NCBI RefSeq assembly: GCF_000175575.2
Contig: NZ_CP005986.1
Coordinates: 379,549-443,548 of the forward strand
From: Acidithiobacillus caldus ATCC 51756
Lineage (GTDB): Bacteria; Pseudomonadota; Gammaproteobacteria; Acidithiobacillales; Acidithiobacillaceae
Length of the DNA stretch: 64,000 nt
Direction: 5' to 3'
Below the pieces are notes generated by a model, which saw only the letters and a list, made by a program, of their open reading frames with translations, was not told the origin of the DNA and did not search any database. The position numbers were made by a program, and so were the translations under genes. Below, piece by piece: positions 46,370-57,089 of this stretch (position 1 is the first letter of the stretch; every line of letters starts with the position of its first letter).

Positions 46370-46933
46370 ATGCAGCTACTGTCTTTGTCCCCGAGTCGAC
46401 CACGCCACCAGCACCGTCAGGCTTTGTGGGATGCCGCGAGTCATGAGGCCTTGATCCTAGATTTTACCAGCGCTGCCCTGGAGGGCGATCTGGATCAGCT
46501 CCTGGACCGTGACCCGCAGTTGCGGCCCCGATATATCCTGGTCAGCCACAGCGATCCGGACCTCAATGCCGCCGCCGAGCGCTTGGCCCTACTCCTGCCC
46601 GACGCCCGTCTGCTCTTGCCGAGCGAGGAGAACTGGGACCAGAGCGCGGTGGGACCACTGTCCTTGGGTCGTCAACAACTGCACCTCATTCGCCTGGGAA
46701 ATGGCCATTGGGGCGTGCATGCCCCGGGACACTGCCTGTGTGCCGCGGTCTGGGACCAGCACGGTCGCTGGCAAGGGGATGAACTGGGCTATCGGCGCGT
46801 CCGGCACCTGCCGACAACAACCCGGCTCTACAGCGCCGGATTGCCCGACGGCGGCCTTGCGGTAGCGCGCTGGCAGGCCGCGCGCGGTCAGGTGCTGACA
46901 CTTCCGCGCCCGCGACACCATCGCGCTGCCTGA
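46370..46933 (+). CDS. Degenerate metallo-beta-lactamase-like protein, unknown function
   Basis: A 187-residue cytoplasmic protein. The segment ALILDFTSAALEGDLDQLLDRDPQLRPRYILVSHSDPD followed by AAAERLALLLPDARLLLPSEE resembles the start of an MBL fold, and VHAPGHCLCAAVWDQHG (116-132) resembles the third metal-ligand strand (HxPGHxxG). The HxHxDH zinc motif is reduced to HSDPDL, so canonical zinc hydrolysis is unlikely. It sits behind a strong sigma-54 promoter and an AAAGGAG site. The 3' end is only 5 nt from convergent recN. Fold assignment is tentative; it could be an unrelated alpha/beta protein. Confidence 0.65.
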   Translation: MQLLSLSPSRPRHQHRQALWDAASHEALILDFTSAALEGDLDQLLDRDPQLRPRYILVSHSDPDLNAAAERLALLLPDARLLLPSEENWDQSAVGPLSLGRQQLHLIRLGNGHWGVHAPGHCLCAAVWDQHGRWQGDELGYRRVRHLPTTTRLYSAGLPDGGLAVARWQAARGQVLTLPRPRHHRAA

Positions 46934-46938
46934 GGGCT

Positions 46939-48621
46939 TCAGGTTTTGTTCGCCTCGTCCAGAAGCCGCTGGGCGGCACGGTGGATACTGTCGTCCAGTT
47001 CGATCCCGCCGAGCATGCGCGCTACCTCGTCCCGTCGTCCCTCGGTATCGAGTACCCGAATGCGGCTGTGGGTCGCCTCGCCCGTCACCACTTTTTCCAC
47101 CAGGAGTTGGTGGTGCGCCTGGGCTGCCACCTGTGGCAAGTGCGTCACGCACAACACCTGCTGCGCCTTGCCCAGGCGGCGTAGCAGGCGACCGATGCGC
47201 TCGGCCACCGCTCCCCCTACGCCGACGTCCACTTCGTCGAAGATCAGGGTATCGACCTGCTCTGGTTGTGCCAGGATGACCTGCAGCGCAAGGCCGATAC
47301 GGGCGAGTTCACCACCAGAGGCAACCCTGGCCAGTGCCTGCAGGGGATGTCCGGGATTGGCGCTGAAGTGCAGCTCCACCTGATCCCAGCCCGTGCTTTG
47401 CCAGTGACGGGGATCGTCCGGGTAGCTTTGCACGTCCACTTTCACCGTCGCATGGGGCATGCCGAGATCCCGTATTTCGGCGGCGATGGCCTGTGCCAAT
47501 CGGGGTGCCGCTACCCTGCGGGCCGTGCTGACGCCCTTGGCCTGCTCCCGGTAGGATGCTTCGCTCTGGTCGGCCTCTGCTTGCAGACGATGGAGGCGCT
47601 CGCCATCCTGCTCTGCGTCACCCAGTTCAGCGCGTAGTTCCTCCAAGAGGGACAGCAGTCCCGCCATATCCCGCTGATGCTTGCGCTGCAGGTCCTGCAG
47701 TACCTGAAGGCGATGGCCGATCTGTTCCAGGCGCGCGGGGTCCGCTTCCAGATGCTCATGGTAGGCGCGCAGAGCGTGACAGGCCTCTTGAACCTGGATT
47801 TCTGCGCTGTCGACGAGGGCCGCGCTATCGGCGAGGGCGGTATCCTTCTGGCAAGCACCTGCCAGGGCGCGCTGCGCCTCACCCAGCAGCCCAAGGGCAC
47901 CACCCTCGTCCTCCAGGCAAGACAGGGACGTGGCGACGGCCTCACGAAGCTGTTCCACGGCCCCCAGGCGACGGGCTTCGCTGGACAATTCCTCCCACTC
48001 ACCCGCGCGCAGACCGACACGCTCCAATTCCTCCAGCACGAAGCGGCGCCATTCCCGTTCTGCGCCGCTGCGTTCGCGTTCGCTGCGGTACTGCTCAAGG
48101 GCGGCTTGAGCGGCGCGCCAGCGTTGTTGGCGACGTGCCAGCTCGTCCAGTTCCGCCTCCAGATGGGCAAAACGATCCAAAAGAGCGCGCTGGCGTTCTG
48201 GACGCAACAAACCTTGCTGGGCGTTCTGGCCGAGCAGCTCTATCAGGTACTCCCCCAACTCGCGTAGCTGATTGCCAGCAACCTGCCGACCATTGATGAA
48301 GGCTCGGCTGCGCCCTTGTCGCGGGATGAGACGACGGACGATGCAGCCCTCGCCATCGTCGTCGTCGAGTCCCTGATCGCGCAGCCATTGACGGGCAGGT
48401 GCAGCGTCCGTCAGGCTGAAACTCGCGGCAATCTCCGCCTGTTCGGCGCCGAAACGGACCAGGTCCGCACTGGCCTTGTCGCCGAGGATCTGGGCAATGG
48501 CATCGACGACAATGGACTTGCCCGCGCCCGTCTCGCCCGTCACCACGGTCATGCCCGGGGCGAGTTCCAGTTCCAGAGCCTCGATCAAGGCAAAATTACG
48601 GATTTCCAGACGGGTCAGCAT
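46939..48621 (-). CDS. recN: DNA repair protein RecN
   Basis: SMC-like ATPase of double-strand break repair, 560 residues. Walker A GETGAGKSIVVDAIAQILG is at the N-terminus. Long coiled coils of about 150-340 flank the hinge-like centre, and the C-terminal ABC signature VASGGELARIGLALQVIL and Walker B DTLIFDEVDVGVGG are intact. Its 5' end overlaps the 3' end of nadK by 7 nt, the common nadK-recN pairing. Confidence 0.96.
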   Translation of the reverse strand: MLTRLEIRNFALIEALELELAPGMTVVTGETGAGKSIVVDAIAQILGDKASADLVRFGAEQAEIAASFSLTDAAPARQWLRDQGLDDDDGEGCIVRRLIPRQGRSRAFINGRQVAGNQLRELGEYLIELLGQNAQQGLLRPERQRALLDRFAHLEAELDELARRQQRWRAAQAALEQYRSERERSGAEREWRRFVLEELERVGLRAGEWEELSSEARRLGAVEQLREAVATSLSCLEDEGGALGLLGEAQRALAGACQKDTALADSAALVDSAEIQVQEACHALRAYHEHLEADPARLEQIGHRLQVLQDLQRKHQRDMAGLLSLLEELRAELGDAEQDGERLHRLQAEADQSEASYREQAKGVSTARRVAAPRLAQAIAAEIRDLGMPHATVKVDVQSYPDDPRHWQSTGWDQVELHFSANPGHPLQALARVASGGELARIGLALQVILAQPEQVDTLIFDEVDVGVGGAVAERIGRLLRRLGKAQQVLCVTHLPQVAAQAHHQLLVEKVVTGEATHSRIRVLDTEGRRDEVARMLGGIELDDSIHRAAQRLLDEANKT

Positions 48622-49508
48622 CGCTCCTCACCCGGAAGCTCACCCCAGTGCAGCTTGCGGCGCAGAATGCCATAAAAGTCATGATCCAGGGGATGGATGA
48701 AGCGCGCCTCACACGGTGAGCGGCGGACCCGGACCTCATCGCCCGCCTGCATGGGGTAGGAATGGTGACTGTCCAGACTGAGGGCCGCCGGGTGGCGGGC
48801 TGCCAGCAGCGACAGGCGCAGTTCCAGCCCGTCGCCGATGGCAATGGGTCGGGCGCTGAGGGTGTGCGGACAGATGGGAACCAGCAGCAGGGCCGGAAGC
48901 TCCGGGCTCAGGATCGGTCCTCCCGCCGACAGGGCATAGGCAGTGGAGCCCGTGGGTGTGGCTATGATCAGGCCATCGGCTCGCTCGGTGTAAAGGGGCC
49001 GGTCGCCCAGCAGCACGCGCAGTTCTACCATGCTCTCGCCGCAGCCCTTGTGGACGAAGACCTCGTTCAGGGCAAGACCGCTGACGATGCGGCGTTCGTC
49101 GCGCCAGAGTTCAGCCACCAAGACGCTGCGACGGTCCTCGCGGTAGGCTCCGGCGAGGATGGGCGGCAGGGTCTCCTCAATGGTGTCCAGAGGAATATCG
49201 GCGAGAAAACCAAGCCGTCCCTGATTGACGCCAAGAACCGCCGTGCCGCTGCCAGCGAGACTCCGGGCCGTGCTCAGCAAGGTACCGTCGCCGCCCAGGG
49301 AAATCACCAGATCCGGTGTGGGCGTCGGATCTTCCAGGTTCAGCAGGGGCAGGCGCAGGTCGTGCTGCAGCGCCGGCGCACAATGGCTTTCGAGAAAAAC
49401 CTCGGCGCCGAGGGTGTGTAGCAGCGTCGCCAGACGAGCAAGACCGGGCCCCGAGCTCGGGTCTCGATACTTGCCGATGAGCAGGACGCGCGGGAATATC
49501 GGTGCCAT
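48615..49508 (-). CDS. nadK: NAD kinase
   Basis: ATP-dependent synthesis of NADP, 297 residues. The GGDG motif lies in VISLGGDGTLLSTARS; LGVNQGRLGFLADI, the NE motif in LNEVFVHKG and the glycine-rich TPTGSTAYALSAGGPI are conserved. The gene is divergent from ptsH and overlaps recN. Confidence 0.97.
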   Translation of the reverse strand: MAPIFPRVLLIGKYRDPSSGPGLARLATLLHTLGAEVFLESHCAPALQHDLRLPLLNLEDPTPTPDLVISLGGDGTLLSTARSLAGSGTAVLGVNQGRLGFLADIPLDTIEETLPPILAGAYREDRRSVLVAELWRDERRIVSGLALNEVFVHKGCGESMVELRVLLGDRPLYTERADGLIIATPTGSTAYALSAGGPILSPELPALLLVPICPHTLSARPIAIGDGLELRLSLLAARHPAALSLDSHHSYPMQAGDEVRVRRSPCEARFIHPLDHDFYGILRRKLHWGELPGEERC

Positions 49509-49614
49509 ACCGCTAGCCTACCTTGGGCCATGGCCGGCGCCAAGGGGTGCGGCCCCGGGGTGCGGCATAGCTGCCATCCGCGCCTGCGCTGCCCCGCCAG
49601 GGAGCTCTGGGGCC

Positions 49615-49644
49615 TTGGAGGGTAAGGCCACGGCGCGCTATGCT
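49615..49644 (+). promoter_or_regulatory. Candidate promoter of ptsH-ptsI
   Basis: TTGGAG (49615-49620) and TATGCT (49639-49644) are 18 nt apart, 32 nt before the ptsH start codon, in the 167-nt divergent gap between nadK and ptsH. The fit to sigma-70 is fair. Confidence 0.4.
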
Positions 49645-49675
49645 CGCCACTGATCTTTACTGGCGAGGAAAACCC

Positions 49676-49944
49676 GTGACTGTCCGCATCGATTTTCCGA
49701 TCCTCAACCGTTTGGGTCTGCACGCGCGGGCATCGGCGCGCTTTGTCAGCATCGCAGCTCGTTTTCCCTGCCAGGTCTGGGTGGAGCGCGATGGTCAGCG
49801 AGTCAACGGCAAGAGCATCATGGGCCTGATGACTCTGGCGGCGGCCCAGGGCAGCACCTTGCAACTGGAGACCTCTGGCGAGGGTGAGCGTGAGTGTGCC
49901 GATGCCCTGCTGGCGCTGACCATGGATCGCTTTGGGGAGGGGGA

Positions 49945-49948
<4 letters not shown>
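49676..49948 (+). CDS. ptsH: Phosphocarrier protein HPr
   Basis: Small phosphocarrier of the PTS, 90 residues from GTG 49676 with a GAGGA site. The EI phosphorylation site is in RLGLHARASARFV (His at residue 15-16). The HPr-kinase target Ser lies in VNGKSIMGLMTLAAAQG, matching the Ser46 motif. Both sites are intact, so control by the HprK encoded at 28137 is expected. A longer reading upstream does not match the family. The stop overlaps ptsI by 4 nt. Confidence 0.95.
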
Positions 49949-51666
<1,718 letters not shown>

Positions 51667-52908
51667 AAAATCCCGGAGGAAGAGGCTCCTTGCACTCTTC
51701 ATCCTCGGCCTGCCGCTGGCGCTCTTGCTGTTCTGGCTGGCGCGTGGGCCGCGCGCGCTGCTCGTCCAGGCCCTGGGCGCCGCCACGGGTCAACCGGTGC
51801 GTCTGGCCGCCAACCCCCACTTCTTCCTGGACCGCGACGCCCTCGGCATCGTGCTTGACGGTCTTGTCGTGGGCCCCGCCGCGGAACCTCTGTTGCAGAT
51901 ACCCCGCCTACAGCTGGAAATCGCTTTGCCCGCCCTTTTCCACGGACGTCTGCGCCTGCGCCAAGTGCTTGCCGATGCACCCCGTATCCGTGGCCCCTGG
52001 CCTACTCACGGTAGCGGCACGGGTCTGCCGCCACTGCCGCAGGCGCTCCTGGTGCGTGGCGCGTCGGTCCAGTGGACGCAGGCGGGGCGAACATTGGAGC
52101 TGACCCATCTAAATCTCGGTTGGCAGCGAAGTCGGCTGTATGCCCGTGGGCAATGGTCTGTGGCTGGTGCTGCCGGGTATCTGGCCGTGGCGGCGCGATG
52201 GCCAAGCGCGTCCCGTCTCGGTCACGGGCAGCTGCAGTTGACGGTACGCAGCAGTCAAGGCGCGGACCGCTTGCATCTTCAAGCCAGCGGCCTGCAGCGT
52301 GCTGGCGCGGATCTGCACATGGCGAGACTCGTGGGTAGGGGTAGCTGGCGTGGTCGGGAATTTTCCCTGAATCTGGAGCAACTCGCCTGGCAGGCGCAGA
52401 GCGCTCGCCTCTCCTGTGCCGACTCGCGCCTGCGCACGGCTGGAGCCGCCCTCGAGCTGCGGGATTTCCAGCTCGGTCTACGTCCGCCGCAGCCAGTTGA
52501 GGCACAGTTGCAGATGTGGGTGAGCCGGCCTCAGCTGCTTGCCCAAGGCTTTGGCATTCACCTTCCTCCTATGGCCAATGCCCATAAGGCTCTGGATCCC
52601 CTGCGCCTGGAGGGCTCTGTGCGCGGGCATTGGCCAGCGCAGTGGTCCATGGATGGCGCACGGGGTCAAGTGGGGAAAACCCATTTCCACGGCCTGCTGC
52701 GTGCCCGTCTGCAAGGTCCACACCTGGACGTCGATCTGCAGATTCCCAAGCTCGATCTCGACCCCTATCTTCCGCGATCTTCCCCCCGCGCCGGCCCCGG
52801 CCAACTGCCGGCGCTGCCCACGCGGTGGCCGGTGCAGGGTCGCATCGAGATCGGGCAGCTGCATTGGAAAAGCTACACGGCGCGGGGGGTGGTCGTGGAG
52901 ATCCGCCC

Positions 52909-54021
52909 TTGAAGCCGCCGCCACGTTCAGAACCAGGGACTGGAACCGCGGAGGCACCCCTTGGCTTGGCCGAGCTGCTGCTGCCCTGGTACCGCCGCTG
53001 TGGCCGACACGATCTGCCGTGGCGGAAGACCCAGGACGACTACGCCCTGTGGCTGGCGGAAATTCTCCTGCAACAGACCCAGGTGCGTACCGCCTTGCCC
53101 TACTACGGGCGTCTTCTGGCGCACTTTCCGCGCTGGCAGGATCTGGCCAGCGCCCCTCTGGATGCGGTTCTCGCGCAATGGAGTGGCCTCGGTTACTACG
53201 CCCGTGCACGCAATGCCCACCGCGCGGCGCAGATGGTGGTACGCGACCACGGCGGTCGCTTTCCCAAGGATAGGGCCAGCGCCATGGCCCTCCCCGGCGT
53301 GGGGCGCAGCACCGCGGCCGCCGTCTTGGCCAGCGCCTATGGTCAGGATGAGGCGATTCTCGATGCCAATGCTCGGCGCGTTCTGTTTCGCACAGCTGGA
53401 CTCGTGGGCGAGCCGCGCAGCGCCGCCAACGATCGGCGGCTGTGGCAGCTCGCCGCCATGGAGACGCCCCGGGGTACCGCCCACGACTACAATCAGGCGA
53501 TCCAGGACCTCGGCGCCATCCACTGCCGCTCGCGTCGGCCAGATTGCCCCGGTTGCCCGCTACGCCCGCGCTGCCGAGCCGCCGCCCGGCCCGAGCTCCT
53601 GAATCGGTACGAGCAGACCCACAGGTCCGACCGTCCGCAGCGCTACGCAACCTTGCTGCTGGCCCGCGATGCTGCTGGTCGGGTATTGCTGCACCGCCGT
53701 CCGGAACACGGCATCTGGGGCGGGCTGTGGTCCCTGCCCATCCTGGATGCCAGCCAGATCCTTACCGATCCAGACCAGCGCGCGCAGGCCCTCGAGCGTT
53801 ACGCCTCTGCCTGCGGTTTGCGGCTAAAAGCGCAATCCCTGGATCCCGTGCGACGCCACCTCTTCAGCCACTTCCAACTGGAATACGCAGTACTCCACGC
53901 GCAGCTGCGTGCCGAGGTCGTTGCCGACGGGGATTCTGGATTGGTTTGCCAGGATATTGGTAGTGCCCTTGGCCTCGGTCTCCCAAGCCCAATCCGGCGG
54001 CTGCTAGAGCAGCTGGATTGA
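52909..54021 (+). CDS. mutY: A/G-specific adenine glycosylase MutY
   Basis: Removes adenine opposite 8-oxoguanine, 370 residues from TTG 52909 (overlap TTGA with the AsmA-like gene). Catalytic Glu in EILLQQTQV, HhH LPGVGRSTAAAVLASAYG, catalytic Asp in QAIQDLGAIHC. The [4Fe-4S] ligands follow as CRSRRPDCPGCPLRPRC, and a NUDIX-like 8-oxoG recognition domain (GIWGGLWSLP) closes the protein. The asmA-mutY-yggX order is conserved in many gammaproteobacteria. Confidence 0.95.
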   Translation: MKPPPRSEPGTGTAEAPLGLAELLLPWYRRCGRHDLPWRKTQDDYALWLAEILLQQTQVRTALPYYGRLLAHFPRWQDLASAPLDAVLAQWSGLGYYARARNAHRAAQMVVRDHGGRFPKDRASAMALPGVGRSTAAAVLASAYGQDEAILDANARRVLFRTAGLVGEPRSAANDRRLWQLAAMETPRGTAHDYNQAIQDLGAIHCRSRRPDCPGCPLRPRCRAAARPELLNRYEQTHRSDRPQRYATLLLARDAAGRVLLHRRPEHGIWGGLWSLPILDASQILTDPDQRAQALERYASACGLRLKAQSLDPVRRHLFSHFQLEYAVLHAQLRAEVVADGDSGLVCQDIGSALGLGLPSPIRRLLEQLD

Positions 54022-54069
54022 GCTACACTGCGCAACCGTATTCTGCTTTCGTCGACAAGGAGTGCTGGC

Positions 54070-54342
54070 ATGACCCGAATGGTACATTGTGTGAAGCTGG
54101 GGCGTGAGGCAGAAGGTCTCGATCGCCCCCCCTATCCCGGTCCCCTGGGAGCACGAATCTACCGTGAAGTGTCCAAGGAGGCCTGGGCCGATTGGCTCAA
54201 GCACCAGACCATGCTCATCAACGAGTATCGTCTTTCCCCCATCGACCCCAACTCCCGCAGTTTTCTGGAGAAACAGATGGAGGCCTACTTTTTCGGTGAG
54301 GGTGCCCAGGCTCCGGAAGGCTACGTTCCGCCCGAGCAGTGA
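54070..54342 (+). CDS. yggX: Probable Fe(2+)-trafficking protein YggX
   Basis: Small cytoplasmic protein implicated in iron handling and protection of Fe-S clusters from oxidation, 90 residues. Signature: [67 protein letters not shown], with the conserved Cys near the N-terminus. It is 48 nt after mutY, an Fe-S enzyme, as in E. coli. Confidence 0.97.
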   Translation: MTRMVHCVKLGREAEGLDRPPYPGPLGARIYREVSKEAWADWLKHQTMLINEYRLSPIDPNSRSFLEKQMEAYFFGEGAQAPEGYVPPEQ

Positions 54343-54750
54343 GTTGTCCCTGTCTCCCGACAAGGACGATTCAGCAGGGACGCGGATTTTCGTGGATCGC
54401 TGCGGTGCGCGTCGCCGGAAGGTGACGCCTCCGCTGGTCAGCCCCAGGCGGCAGGGAAACCGGGCGAAAAGCTTACAAGGAAATGCATAGGCCGGAATAC
54501 CTTCCCTTTTTTGATGAGGCGCGGCCAATCCCAGTGCCCAGCTGCGCAGGTCGCGGGCCCGAATCCCTGGTCCTTGGGCCACGGGCCGATACCAAAAACC
54601 GACAACATGGTGCTTTCCGTGGCCGCCAAAAACGCTCCAACCCCAGGATGGACGGGCCTTGGATACCTTGGCATGGCTTATGCTTCAGAGCCGGTGCCGC
54701 CCGTGCGGCCCGCATTTGCGGTGGACCATCACTTATTTGGAGAGCTTTTT
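54343..54750. other. 408-nt gap without a recognisable gene
   Basis: No convincing coding region on either strand. Near the left end GTCCCTG (54346-54352) and CAGGGAC (54375-54381) form a 7-bp inverted repeat that could end the yggX transcript, but no T run follows. The right part must hold the promoter of the next gene; I see only weak hexamers (TTGGAT at 54658-54663, TATGCT 14 nt downstream). A small RNA cannot be excluded. Confidence 0.4.
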
Positions 54751-54978
54751 ATGAAGAAGATTGTTGCGTTGAGCGTCGCCCTGTCTTTCCTCACCGCCAG
54801 CAGCGCTTTCGCTGCCGAGGCTGCTGCCCCCGCCGCCGCGCAGGGTTCCGAGATGGCCGCCCAGAAGGCTCCGGAGAATAAGATGGAGCACAAGAGCTAC
54901 CATCACCACAAGAATACCCATCACAAGAAGGCGATGGAGAAGAAGGAAGAGGCCAAGGAAGCTGCTCCTGCGGAGTAA
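54751..54978 (+). CDS. Small secreted His/Lys-rich protein
   Basis: A 75-residue protein: signal peptide (MKKIVALSVALSFLTASSAFAAEA, cleavage likely after AFA), an Ala-rich spacer, then a highly charged tail with six His and many Lys/Glu (MEHKSYHHHKNTHHKKAMEKKEEAKEAAPAE). No family recognised. Good GGAGAG ribosome site and a strong terminator behind it suggest abundant expression. The periplasmic polyHis/Lys composition suggests metal or proton buffering, which is speculative. Confidence 0.8.
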   Translation: MKKIVALSVALSFLTASSAFAAEAAAPAAAQGSEMAAQKAPENKMEHKSYHHHKNTHHKKAMEKKEEAKEAAPAE

Positions 54979-55015
54979 GTCGCCCCATGGGTCGGCCCCC
55001 CTGGGGGCCGTGCCA

Positions 55016-55048
55016 AAAGCCCGGACCACAGCGGTTCCGGGCTTTTTT
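55016..55048 (+). terminator. Rho-independent terminator
   Basis: AAAGCCCGGA (55016-55025) pairs with TCCGGGCTTT (55036-55045) around a 10-nt loop, followed by further T residues to 55048. It ends the transcript of the small secreted protein. The A run on the left arm would also let it work on the minus strand for the gene at 55181-56884. Confidence 0.9.
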
Positions 55049-55180
55049 CATGAACGAAGTCCGGCAGCCAGGATTTTGAGCCAGGGTTTTGAGATTACCG
55101 TCATCCACAAAGAACACTCCGCTGCAAGAGCGGAGTGTGGGACGGACCAGACTACGAGCCGTGAAGGTCGCCGGACGAAA

Positions 55181-56884
55181 TCAGGCGGTGGACTTCATGG
55201 ACTTCAGGAAGATACTGGCAAAGCGCACGACGTAGCGCAGGACGTACTGGGTGTCCTTGGCAAAGAAGATCTTGACCAGGCCAAGGATGCCACCACCGCG
55301 ATTGCTCTCGTCCTTCATCTCACGCTGGGTCTGTGCCAAGGCCTTGGCTGCCTTGTCCACCCCGCTGGCAAAGGCCTGATCCGAGGGCATGAGGGGCACG
55401 ACCTGTGCCATTACCAGGTTGACCTTGTGCAGTAGACCCGCCTTCTGCAGGTTGCCGAGCAGGGCAAAAAGCTCCGGCAGCATGTCCAGGAGCTTGGCAT
55501 CGTGCAAGCCCTGCACGATCCCACGCACACGGCTGGCAATACTATCGGCGTCGCCCTTGAGGGCCTTGCCGCCCAGTTGGGCAATTTCGAGCCAGATCGT
55601 GGCTCCCTGGGCAATATTCCCGCCGATGCGCTGGATGGTGCCGTCGCGCCACATCTCCCCGATGAAGTCCGCGGCCGTGCCAAAGGCGATGTTGAGGTCC
55701 CCATCGGTGGAGAAAATGTTCTTCAGGTGAATGCCCTGCGCTTCCAGGGACTGCGCAACCGAGGCCATGGACTGGCTCACCGTCTCGGCCATCACCAGAA
55801 GACCATCTACCCGATCCGCAAGACTTTCCGCGTTGCCTTGGGCCAGGGACTTGGCGCGCTGGGCGATCTTCAGCCACCTTTCCGCTTCGCTGGCGAGCTC
55901 GTCCAACTTGTCGGGCAACTGCATCTCGCTGACCATGTCCTTGACCACGGTCAGGCCATCCTTGCCCGCCTGCAGGAAAAACCGCAGGTTTTCACCATAG
56001 CTGGCCAGGTGTTCGATCTGACCCAGCAAACCTTCCACCCGGGTGGCGAGATCCGGGGCATCCCCCTGGGCCAGACCCTTGACCCGCAGGGCGATACTCA
56101 GCCAGCGCCGGCCACCACTGCCGATGGTGGCCAGAGCGCCGCTCATGTCGGCGGACTTCAATAGCTCCGGCGCCGTGTCCGTCAGGGTGCCGATGGCCAC
56201 GCTCATCTGTCCGGCGAGAATCTCGCCCATGTTGAGCAGGCCCTCCAGACGGGCGTGCAGGCTCGGCGCATCCCCTTGAATGAGTCGCTGTGCGCGCTTG
56301 GCCAACTGCAGCCACTGGTCGGCCATCTCCTGGATCTCATCGAGGCGATCGGGCAGATCCATCTCGCTGAGGACATTGCCGATGACGCCGACGCCTTCCT
56401 TGGCGCTCTTGGTCCAATACTGCAGGTTGGCCGCAGCGGCGCGCAGCTTCTGCACCATGTCTTCAGGGGAATCGCCCACGAGCGGGCAACGCAACTCGCC
56501 GCTGAGCGCCGCCAAAGAGGCAAAGAAGCCGGCTTTCTGGAGGTTGTTGAGGATGGTGATGAGTTCTCCGAGGGTCTTGTCCAGCTGTGCTTCCTTGACT
56601 TCGGAGAGCAGGGCCTTGAGGCGTTCCGTGCCGCCCTCGACGGTGAGCATGGACTGCAGGCTCTCCACGGTCTCGCGCAGGGCATCCAGTTGGGGCTGGT
56701 ATTTGGCCAGGAGCTTGTCGGTATCGATGGCGTTGGGCAACTCGGCGAGCACATCCCGGAGCATCTGCAGCAGATTCTGTACCTGTAGGGCAGCGTCACC
56801 GACCTTGCCCAGGCCCTCCCACTGCTTTGGGGTCAGAGGAGTAACGTTGTTGTCCGAGGATGCGACTGCATTTGCGTTGGCCAT
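55181..56884 (-). CDS. Large helical protein with internal repeats (DUF1641-like ends)
   Basis: A 567-residue, almost entirely helical protein with no signal peptide. Four repeats occur at residues 191-217, 261-287, 337-363 and 431-457 (pattern WLxIAxRxxxLxQGDAxxLxxRVEGLL). Two longer copies, residues 164-227 and 310-373, share VxSEMxLPDxLDE before the motif. The flanks LGELITILNNLQKAGFF (105-121) and LPELFALLGNLQKAGLL (469-485) also match each other and resemble DUF1641 proteins. The C-terminus (FAKDTQYVLRYVVRFASIFLKSM) is amphipathic and could touch a membrane. Function unknown; DUF1641 proteins are known near redox complexes. Confidence 0.8.
   Translation of the reverse strand: MANANAVASSDNNVTPLTPKQWEGLGKVGDAALQVQNLLQMLRDVLAELPNAIDTDKLLAKYQPQLDALRETVESLQSMLTVEGGTERLKALLSEVKEAQLDKTLGELITILNNLQKAGFFASLAALSGELRCPLVGDSPEDMVQKLRAAAANLQYWTKSAKEGVGVIGNVLSEMDLPDRLDEIQEMADQWLQLAKRAQRLIQGDAPSLHARLEGLLNMGEILAGQMSVAIGTLTDTAPELLKSADMSGALATIGSGGRRWLSIALRVKGLAQGDAPDLATRVEGLLGQIEHLASYGENLRFFLQAGKDGLTVVKDMVSEMQLPDKLDELASEAERWLKIAQRAKSLAQGNAESLADRVDGLLVMAETVSQSMASVAQSLEAQGIHLKNIFSTDGDLNIAFGTAADFIGEMWRDGTIQRIGGNIAQGATIWLEIAQLGGKALKGDADSIASRVRGIVQGLHDAKLLDMLPELFALLGNLQKAGLLHKVNLVMAQVVPLMPSDQAFASGVDKAAKALAQTQREMKDESNRGGGILGLVKIFFAKDTQYVLRYVVRFASIFLKSMKSTA
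55514..56314 (-). repeat. Four-copy protein repeat within the helical protein gene
   Basis: The repeat copies start at residues 191, 261, 337 and 431, so the period grows from 70 to 76 to 94 residues. Copies 1 and 3 are closest to each other, which suggests duplication of a two-unit block. The repeats are visible at protein level; the DNA has diverged. Confidence 0.8.
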
Positions 56885-57089
56885 GACGTGCTATTCTCCC
56901 GCTAAGATATGGCTGTACCAGGCTAGTTCTGGTGGAATGGGGCCCAAATCCAACTTTTCCTTATTTACCACAAAAAGCAGTGCGTTCCCAGTCCGGCACT
57001 GGACCAGCGGCGCCGGTGTGGCGCCGGATTTGGGCGCGTGGGCACACCATCCGTATCATCGCGCAACAACGGCCTGAGGTCTTGCAAAC

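Noticed and set aside
54580-54750. Possible structured small RNA before the secreted protein gene
   Set aside because: No clear promoter-terminator pair or recognisable RNA family; left as an unassigned gap.
56990-57012. GGCAC ... GC pattern upstream of the DUF1841 gene with 10-nt spacing
   Set aside because: The -12 half (CAGC) is poor and the flanking bases do not fit; expected by chance in this base composition.
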